From the NCBI GenBank assembly GCA_002005505.1, contig KV908412.1:447501-461291 (forward strand): a stretch of 13,791 nucleotides of DNA. The letters are read 5' to 3'. Shown here piece after piece: positions 1 through 13,538 of this stretch (the first letter of the stretch is position 1; the number at the start of each line of letters is the position of its first letter). Both the position numbers and the translations under genes were made by a program. The notes under the pieces were generated by a model. The model saw only the letters and a list, made by a program, of their open reading frames with translations. It was not told the DNA's origin and made no database searches. The stretch comes from Botryococcus braunii. Taxonomy: Eukaryota > Chlorophyta > Trebouxiophyceae.

Positions 1-154
1 AAAAGGGGGGCGGGGGCCGGGGGGGGGGGGGAGGAGAGGATCGTGTGATGGTAGCACAAGGGGGGCGGGGGTGGGGGCGGGGGGGGGGGATGCTTCCCAA
101 TGCTCCACCTTGCTGCCCCCAATGCTTCCCAATGCTCCACCTTGTTTCCCCCAG
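1..154. repeat. G-rich low-complexity tract and a 31-base tandem duplication
   Basis: Positions 1-88 are almost pure G with scattered C and A. From about 89 to 154 a unit beginning ATGCTTCCCAATGCTCCACC occurs twice; the first copy ends in GCTGCCCCC and the second in GTTTCCCCCAG. The stretch lies in or beyond intron 2 of the minus-strand pseudouridine synthase. No catalytic-domain exon of that gene is recognisable here on the minus strand. Confidence 0.7.
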
Positions 155-229
155 AATGGAGAAGATTGTTAAGGCAGCAGAAGAGAGGGAGCAAAAGGGA
201 GCCGGAAGTGGGGTTCACACGAAGTGAAT

Positions 230-427
230 GGGGTGTGGAGTGCGGTGTGGAGTGACGACTTCAAAAGCAGTGAATGGGGTGTGGAGTGGGGTGTAGAGTG
301 GGGTGTGGAGTGGGGTGTGGAGTGGAGTGGGCGACGTCAAGCAAAGTGAAAGCCGTTGTGTGGGGTGTGGTGTGGAGTGACGACTTCAAAGGACTGAATG
401 GGGGTGTGGAGCGACGTCTTGAAGCAC
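230..427 (-). repeat. Degenerate tandem copies of the intron 2 donor region
   Basis: Read on the minus strand, the intron 2 donor at 427 begins GTGCTTCAAGACGTCGCTCC and continues into ACACCCCCATTCA. Related units follow downstream: minus-strand 396-371 (CTTTGAAGTCGTCACTCC core), 346-319 (GCTTGACGTCGCCCACTCC core) and 270-244 (CTTTTGAAGTCGTCACTCC core). Runs of CCACACCCCACT separate them. On the plus strand this is a G-rich GGGGTGTGGAGTG repeat, so quadruplex formation is possible. The first unit lies directly on the splice donor. Confidence 0.7.
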
Positions 428-1611
428 CTCTGGCAGGGCTTCGAGCGGAGGCGGGCTGGGAAGTGTACAGCAGATAATATCGCCTGCCCTGAGGGCAAGG
501 GCGGCTTTTCCCGCCGCCGCCCCATTCACCGTCACGCCTCCCTGCTTGATGGCCTCCTGTATCTGGGCCCGGCTGCTGCTGGGCAGAGACTCGGCTAGGA
601 AGGCATCTAATCTGAGGCGTGCTCCCCCTGGTGCCACGTCGCCCTCATCCACTTGGAGCGTCACAAATGGCTCCTGCAAGAAATGTGAAGGAAACAACTT
701 CTCATCCCAGGACATCCCAGGACCCTAAAACCCTAAACCCTAATCCTGTAGTTGGGGCGTCACACATGGCTCCTGCAAGGAAGTAGGAAGGGAGCCTGAT
801 GCCATTTTCCCAGGACAGCGCTTGGAGCAGCGCAGAACAGCGCCTGCGAGGGGTTTGGAAGAAAGCATGACGTCATCCCTGGACAACGATTGGAGCATCG
901 CACAATGGTGCCTGCGAGGAGGTGGAAGGGAAGAAGAAGAAGAAGAAGAAGAAGAAGAAGAAGAAGAAGAAGAAGAAGAAGAAGAAGAAGAAGAAGAAGA
1001 AGAAGAAGAAGAAGAAGAAGGGGAAGCACAATCTCACTCCAGGACAACGCACTTGGGCCCCCGCAGAATGGCTCCCGCAAGAAGTAGGAAGGAAAACCAG
1101 AGCCAACCACATTTCTGTGACAACTCTGTGATCTCGTCCCAGAGCCAACCTCTGGGGGGAAAGTAAAGCAGCATGCCTAGAGCGCATGGAGCCCGCCTAC
1201 CAGCAAGTTTCATGGTGACACACATCCATGTACCGTGGAATTTCGTTCGCTATCCTCCACCTGCCTAGAACGATACCTAAAGCGCGCCGTAACACATCTG
1301 AAACGAGCTTCCCCGTAAGATGACCGAAGTGGTCCGGTGCTCGGGCATCCAAAGGGGGGATCGGTTCACCTCGAAATTCTTTATTCAGTAATAGATGAAT
1401 GACGAGTGGGTCAACAGGTAAAATACATTGGAGCTTCTGTAGTACTCACGCCTGGAAGGTTCACTAGGCGGTCTGTCTTGACAGCGGTGGTGTGCAAGGT
1501 TAGCCGGCGGATGACGGCAGTGCTCAACAGCCATGAACGTCTCAGACGAGATTGCTGAGGATGTAATGATGACCAAATACACTGCGAGGTCACGATAGGG
1601 GCGCGTAGCAT
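428..1611 (-). CDS. RluA/RluD-family pseudouridine synthase, 5' part (exons 1 and 2), partial
   Basis: Two exons are visible on the minus strand. Exon 1 (1611-1450, 54 codons) starts MLRAPIVTSQ and is rich in Arg, Ser, Thr and Leu with very few acidic residues, as in a mitochondrial or plastid transit peptide. It ends at a GTGAGT donor. Exon 2 (673-428, 82 codons) follows a TTTCTTGCAG acceptor and ends at GAG|GTGCTT. Both junctions are phase 0. Exon 2 carries an S4 RNA-binding domain at about residues 74-130, with RLDAFLAESL (75-84), SSSRAQIQEAI (86-96) and VTVNG (101-105), as at the N-terminus of RluD-type enzymes that convert uridine to pseudouridine in rRNA. The catalytic domain with its GRLD motif is not in the window and should lie to the left. 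The leader suggests action on organellar rRNA, which is inference. Exon 2 is well supported by family motifs. Exon 1 rests on start, donor, phase and composition only. The gene diverges from RPF2. Confidence 0.68.
723..743. repeat. Interstitial telomere-like repeat (CCCTAAA type)
   Basis: The plus strand reads CCCTAAAA, CCCTAAA, CCCTAA: nearly three units of the plant-type telomere motif TTTAGGG on the minus strand. It interrupts the first unit of the splice-junction array and explains why that unit is about 28 bases longer than its neighbours. It suggests, but does not prove, TTTAGGG-type telomeres in this organism. Confidence 0.8.
931..1020. repeat. (AAG)30 trinucleotide tract, (CTT)30 in the sense strand of the intron
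   Basis: Ninety uninterrupted bases of AAG lie on the plus strand. In the sense of the pseudouridine synthase gene this is (CTT)30, sitting just upstream of a CTCGCAG pseudo-acceptor as an outsized pyrimidine tract. Long GAA/TTC tracts can form triplexes and slow transcription. Open frames of poly-Glu, poly-Lys or poly-Arg across it are artefacts. Confidence 0.95.
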
Positions 1612-2440
1612 AGGGATGACCTGAGCATGCAGAGACGCAGAAACGTTGTTTCGTAGAACGCGCTCGAGGCCTTATGATGCCTGTCTTTCTGCAAATCTCA
1701 CCGTACTGCTCAAATAATAAATTAAAACGTTAAGTCTGTTGGAATGCATACTTCATTGAGAATTTATAACAGATAGTTCCCCACAAAACACATCTCGATC
1801 CCAACGTTGGGCTCTCTTCGGGCAGCACCCCGCAGAGGGTTTCGCTGTTTAAATACCCTGCTGTGTTGTAGGATAACTATATCAGCGCTCACTGGTTCAT
1901 ATCACTACGGCCAACATTTAAATCACAAAAGCAAGTCCGAGATCTGTGGAGTTGCAGGTACGGGCAGTACATTGAGGGAGAGCGTACTGTGTACCGGCAA
2001 TTCAGGCATCCTCTCCTGGCATACTCGTAGCAGCCCATCAATTATTTTACCTTACTTTTTCGCTTCTTGTTTGCTGCTACGAGAGCAAATTAGATTATCT
2101 ATAGTTTTGCTTGCAGGGGAACGTGGGGATATAGCTTCAAGTCGGACAAGAACGACCGAGTGTAATTAGTGGTGCAGATCTTGGATTGCGCATTGATTAA
2201 CTGTGGCATCCATTACTACTAAACGGAGTTTTGAAGCAGTGACGACTGGTGTAGCTCCAGGATTTCATCGTCTATGCAACGTTTGGAGTCGCCGCCGCTT
2301 ACCGGCGGCCACAATAAACCAGTTTCGGAAGGATCGCGATAGTCCTGTTGCGCTTCTGGAATTCAAGATTGTTGGTGTGGGCATCGTGTATGCTTTTCAA
2401 GGTCGCCGGGTAGGGAACGTGTCAAGGAGAGAAACGAAGT
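1612..2440. other. Divergent intergenic spacer between the pseudouridine synthase and RPF2
   Basis: About 830 bases with no recognisable gene on either strand, more AT-rich than the rest and free of microsatellites. It should hold the promoters of both flanking genes. An AT-rich patch lies at about 1712-1735 and TTTAAATA at about 1847-1854. Neither is placed convincingly enough to call a TATA box. An open frame at 1807-2169 has no familiar motif. Confidence 0.5.
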
Positions 2441-8751
<6,311 letters not shown>

Positions 8752-8765
8752 AGGAGAGAAAGAGG

Positions 8766-8785
8766 GGGGGCGCACACACACACAG

Positions 8786-8865
<80 letters not shown>

Positions 8866-8881
8866 ACGCACACGCACACGC

Positions 8882-8933
<52 letters not shown>

Positions 8934-8985
8934 GCACACACACACGCACGCACACACACACAGCGCACGCGCGCGCGTGTCCGCC
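8766..8985. repeat. (CA)n tract with a (CACACG) hexamer core, just past the RPF2 stop
   Basis: Starts about 15 bases after the RPF2 stop codon. CA units are interrupted by GAAA near 8784, by about six CACACG hexamers at about 8853-8888, and by CGCACG variants from 8928, ending AGCGCACGCGCGCGCG. It would fall in the 3' UTR unless the transcript ends at once. Confidence 0.95.
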
Positions 8986-9117
8986 GCATACAAGGACAGC
9001 GCAGGGCGAGGTGCCCTTTGAAGGCTTGATTGTGGTTGTTGCCACAGCTGGCCTGGGCTGGTTTTGAGGCGGGGGCGTACCCGCCATTCAGAGCGCTGCA
9101 TCCTCTGATTTTGTTTT

Positions 9118-9264
9118 GTGGCCTCTAAACGAACTTGTGGGCCTCTTCGTGAACTTGTGGCCTTTTCTTGAACTTGTAGCCCCTTTAGTGAACTTGTGGC
9201 CTCAAAATAAAATTGTGGCCTCTAAAGGAACTTGTGGCCTCTTACTGGCCCTGTGGCCTGTAAG
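9118..9264 (+). repeat. 19-20-base minisatellite downstream of RPF2
   Basis: About seven and a half units of the form GTGGCCTCTAAAGGAACTT. The GTGGCC head and the GAACTT end are best conserved. AATAAA at 9206-9211 and TGTAA at 9259-9263 fall within it and could act as polyadenylation signals, but repeat drift explains both equally well. Positions 9265-9476 hold nothing recognisable. Confidence 0.85.
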
Positions 9265-9476
9265 TATTTAATTCAAAAGGGAAGTATACCAAATCAGGAG
9301 CGACGTCTGTCCATATGTTTACGGGCCCGTGTTCTGGCTCGATGATTTCTGTGGAACGTTCCGTCCATAGCCTGGTCATTGGCATCTAATGCTGCTTCCA
9401 GAGGCGTCTATTAAGGCTTCGAAGCGCTTTGCCCAATCTGATTCTCAAGTCTCAACTTGTCCAAACAGAACGGACC

Positions 9477-9715
9477 TCCAATTTGAGTGTCAGACGGCCA
9501 CTGTGCCATCCACCGGGTAATGCTCTGAACCATTCCCATCTGAGTGTTCAGACGGCCACCGTGTCCTCCACCGTGTATTGCGCCGAACGATAACCACTAA
9601 TTCCCATATGAATGTCAATTGGCTACTGTGTCCTGCACGGTGTAACGCTCCTAACGGTTCCCATTTGAGTGTCAGACGGCCACTGTGGCGTCCACCGGGT
9701 AAGGCTCCGAGCGAT
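9477..9715 (+). repeat. 57-base tandem repeat, four units
   Basis: Units at 9477-9533 (57), 9534-9601 (68), 9602-9658 (57) and 9659-9715 (57). The core is TCCCATTTGAGTGTCAGACG, GCCACTGTG, CCACCGGGTAA, GCTCCGAACGAT. Units 1 and 4 are the most alike; unit 2 carries about 11 extra bases (GTTCAG and ATAACCACTA). The unit length is divisible by three, so an open frame persists on the minus strand, but its product resembles no family I know. Positions 9716-10018 show nothing else beyond a C-run at 9901-9912. Confidence 0.85.
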
Positions 9716-10018
9716 TCCTGGGCAGGACTTCCATGTGGGGCAAGCAGTGCGTGTCCCAGGGTTTGACACGTGTGTCTGGCCACACCCTGCGGATTCCAAT
9801 TTCTTCTAGGCAGCAGTACTGCTATCGGCTCCTTTATGGCCAATGCTGGGACGCGTTTGAGGCCGCTGCATACACCTGACTTGGTGGTGTTTTCCCCAAA
9901 CCCCCCCCCCCGACCCTCGGGGGAGTTTTCTCCCCCCTGTGGGTGGGGCGTGGGCAAGGGAAGGAAAGGAATGTTATCGGGGGCGCGTGCGCGAGGGCGC
10001 GCATCCGCGCGGGCGCGC

Positions 10019-10029
10019 GCACACACACA

Positions 10030-10121
<92 letters not shown>

Positions 10122-10178
10122 GGGGGGGGGGAGGGAGGGAGAGAGGGGGGGAGAGAGAGAGAGAGAGAGAGAGGGAGG

Positions 10179-10264
<86 letters not shown>

Positions 10265-10312
10265 GGGGGGGGAGAGGGAGAGAGGGGAGGGCGGGGAGGT
10301 AGAGAGGGGGAA
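10019..10312. repeat. Long homopurine tract, (GA)n and G-runs
   Basis: After (CA)n at 10019-10032, positions 10033-10291 contain only A and G: 259 bases of (GA)n, a G-run at about 10110-10131, GAGG variants and more (GA)n. It is a candidate for triplex (H-DNA) formation and a likely assembly or polymerase stall point. It lies about 540 bases upstream of the acyl-CoA synthetase start. Confidence 0.95.
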
Positions 10313-10851
10313 GGCTGCAGGGCAGGGGTGCAGCGCATGTGCCAAAGATTTGGTTGACTTGGTAATGACAGAATGCAATGATGGCATGTTTGCAGTTCGT
10401 GAAGCCCAGCTGTTAGGGTGTGAATGCCGTTTGCTTTAGAAGGAAAAAGTGAATATATCAGTCTCAGGCCCCGTGCCGATTGCTTTGGGTTGCGCAACGC
10501 TCGCGGAAGGAAGGAATACGAAAGCATGATGTGATATTATGTAAACCCTGAAAGGCAAAGTTCGCGAGTCTTCCCTGTCCACGTCACCGTCCTCAGGAGA
10601 TACATATTATCAGGTTGGCAGCCACGTGTGACGCATTCTAAAAAAGTTCAGGCGTACAGTCTGATCTCATGCAAGAACAGCCACATCGGGTGTTGCCTGT
10701 TGAAGACCGGCTGATCAGCCCGGATAATGCTTTGCGAGTGCCAAGGGCTGCGGGATTGGAGCCTGCCCCGCTGCAGCTGGGGTCACTGCAAAGCCTGCGT
10801 CACTATGCGGCAGTGATCTAGGTAACTATACGGAGGGACGAGCTCAAAGTC
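10313..10851 (+). promoter_or_regulatory. Upstream region of the acyl-CoA synthetase gene
   Basis: 540 bases without microsatellites, of more even base composition than the sequence to its left. It should contain the promoter and 5' UTR. I see no clear TATA box. An in-frame TAG at 10819-10821, eleven codons before the ATG at 10852, shows that the reading frame does not extend upstream through this sequence. Confidence 0.4.
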
Positions 10852-13461
10852 ATGCTGCCCGCTGCGTTGTTAGGTGTTGGTGTTGTAGTTGGAGGATACA
10901 CTCTTGCAAAAAGACTGATGGTTCATCGTCGAGAAAAGGTTGATTTCCTCGTGGAGGTAGCTCCGCCACGGGTGGCATCAGCAGGCAAGCCTGCCACCGG
11001 TCCCACATATCGCAATGTCTCTGCAAAAGATGGCTTTGCGAAGATGGATGGCGTTCAAACACTGTTTGAGTTGTTCTCAAAGAGTGTAGAGAAGTTCCCA
11101 AACAACCGTTGCTTGGGGTTCCGCTTCAAGGTGAGAGACCCTGTACGGTTCCTTATGTTGCGACCGTCTTCTATTTTGTGACATGGATATTTGTTGAGTT
11201 TTAGCCAGCTTTGCATCCGTTCCACGCTCTCACTGACTTGTATGTTTATTGCAGAGTGCCGAAGGTTCGGTTCAGAATTACATCTATTATACATATTCCG
11301 AGACGGCCGACTTGATTGCTCAAATTGCATCCTTCATTGTGAAGATTGGTGGCCAAAGAGGAGACCGAGTCGGAGTATATGGGGCAAACAGCCCTGAGTG
11401 GATGATGACCATGCAGGTGTGGTAGCCTCCATATCCAATATCCCATGCATCGTCATGGTTTCACGGAAGAATCAACTTTGTAACTCGTGTCCTTGGACTT
11501 GCTCTCTGCGAGGTCTCTCAGAACCAGTCTTTTTCCCGGTATGGGACACGTTAGTATGTCAGCCACCGTGCAGCTGGGTCACTCTCTAATGTTTACTGCC
11601 GTTCTCTTTTCTCAATCTTGGAGCTCAGAGTTTAAGTTGATGTATCGAAGGAGTCTTTGAAGTCCTGTAAGCCGAGCGTTCCGCCGACTACGGGGTGACG
11701 CCAAGATGTCTGCCGATATAAGGAGACGTGTCACCTTGGGATAGTAACTTGATGGCTTTATTTGGTGGGAGCATGGATTTTCGCATACAAGAGAACTATA
11801 GGGTTTTTGTTGTTCTTTGCAGCCACCATGAGGAGAGCCATCCTGGGCGGGTGGGACTGTAGTAGCAATAGTGAAAGATAATGAATCAAATACTACCACA
11901 ATCTAAACCTTGCTCGTGAATCTCAGCTAAACATTAGGCTTTCTGTTGTCTAGAGCAAGCTTCTGATTGCGGAGAGGGCCATCCATCCTGATGTTTTTTC
12001 TTACCGCCCTGGCTATCCTTATTTACCACCATTCACACCATCACAACCACGGTCATTGTATTCTCCATCAGCATCATTACTCCTTCATCTAAGTCTGATT
12101 ATTACGGATTGGGGACCGGCTGTCTTATGGGTAGAAAGGGAGCAGAGCATGTGTGGCTGATCTGAGGAACTTTGTAGCAAGCGGCCGTGGTACACGCACA
12201 GGGCATTACAAAGTAATAAAGAATGCTTGGCAACGTTGTGAAACGCTTCTTCTCACGCAAGGCAGTATAGAGTAATGAACAATGCAGTTAAGCGTTGTGG
12301 AATAATTCTTCTCACGCATGGTAGTACACAGTACTAAAATGCTGCTTAAAGTGTTGTTGAGCGTTTCTTCTACTGTCTTTTGGTCTCTGGCTGCTTCTTT
12401 GGCTTCAGTCTTCTGCGTCGCCTGTGGCCTTAGGCCGCACAGCAAACCCAACAAGTGGAAGCTGAGAGCAAGGGGCAAAATCAGCAGAGCGCTCAGCGGT
12501 ATAATTATTCTGCCACTTATGAAAGCTGGAGGCTACAAGGGTTTGTGTGACTGACTGGTTGATAGCATCTTGTTTCGATATGCCAAGGCAAGGCTGAAAA
12601 AGTTGGTGTGACATAGTGGGTGATGGCGTATTTTTTCCAGATGTAAAAGCATGGCTGAAAAAGATGGGGTGGCAGGGTGGGTGATGGCGTCTTGTTTCGG
12701 TATTTAAAAGCAAGGCTGAAAAGGATTGTGTGACAGAGTGGGTGATGGCGTCTTGTTTCGAGATGTAAAGGCAAGGCTTAAAAGGATGGTGTGACAGAGT
12801 TGGTTACGGCGTCTTGTTTCGGGATATAAAGGCGAGGCTGAAAAGGCTTGGGTGACAGAGTGGGTGATGGCGCTTTGGTTTGGGATGTGCAAGCAAGGCC
12901 AAAAAGAGGTGTGTGACAGAGTGGGTAGTGATGCTTTGTTTTGGGATGTACGGGCAAGATTCTATGTTGGCATTGTGTGACAAGAGTGGGTAATGATGTG
13001 TAGTTTCGGTTGTCCATGCAAGACTGAAACGGATTTTGCGACAACATTGGGTAATGGCTTACTGTTTCGAGATGTACAGACAAAGATTCACAAAGGGACT
13101 GTGGACAGAGGTGAATGACGGCGTGTTGGTACGAGTGGTACAGGCATGCAACAGGCAGAGCTTCCACTGCGTGCCGCTGTACGATTCTCTGGGCGAAAAC
13201 GCAGTGGAGTACATTGTAGTGCATTCTGAGGCCAAGTTCATCTTCACCTCCAGCAACAAGTTTGCCACACTGGCAAAGGCCCTGCCCGCCTTCGCCCAGC
13301 AGATCAAAGCCATCATCTACTGGGGACCCGAGAACAAGAAGGCCGCCGAGGTGCCCTCCCTCCCTGCTCCACTACTTCCATTTAATCCCTCTCTTTCTCT
13401 CGCCCTGCCTGTGCGGTTGGGCGTGCCTGTTGTGTGTGTGTGTGTGTGTGTGTTGTGTGTG

Positions 13462-13538
<77 letters not shown>

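Larger units (their letters stand above)
641..1110 (-). repeat. Tandem array of decayed 3' splice-site/exon-junction copies in intron 1
   Basis: The true junction of exon 2 is at 674/673. Upstream on the minus strand the same block recurs, with pseudo-acceptors at about 773, 844, 912 and 1075. Each block has a GTCCTGGGATGA-like start, a pyrimidine tract, TTGCAG or CTCGCAG, and then 20-30 bases resembling the start of exon 2 (GAGCCATTTGTGACGCTCCA). Spacing is about 70 bases once a telomere-like insert and a (GAA)30 tract are discounted. In the most distal copy the acceptor AG has become GG. A further weak copy may lie near 1165-1195. I infer tandem duplication of the intron 3' end together with some exon. 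Confidence 0.75.

Noticed and set aside
45..227. Possible terminal exon on the plus strand, from CTTGTTTCCCCCAG (154) to TGA at 225-227, coding MEKIVKAAEEREQKG and a few more residues
   Set aside because: The acceptor looks good, but the peptide matches nothing I know, no upstream exon is available, and it would lie antisense inside an intron of the pseudouridine synthase.
1807..2169. 120-codon open frame on the plus strand
   Set aside because: No family motif, no codon-usage likeness to the real exons, and it sits in the divergent spacer.
9490..10527. 345-codon minus-strand frame
   Set aside because: Held open by the purine tract (Ser-Leu repeats) and a 57-base repeat whose length is divisible by three; no recognisable motif.
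12405..13224. Minus-strand frames with a repeated peptide (CHTxLFSLAFxSRNKTPSPT type)
   Set aside because: The 61-base unit shifts frame at every copy, so no single protein results; the array is intronic and reaches the plus-strand acceptor.
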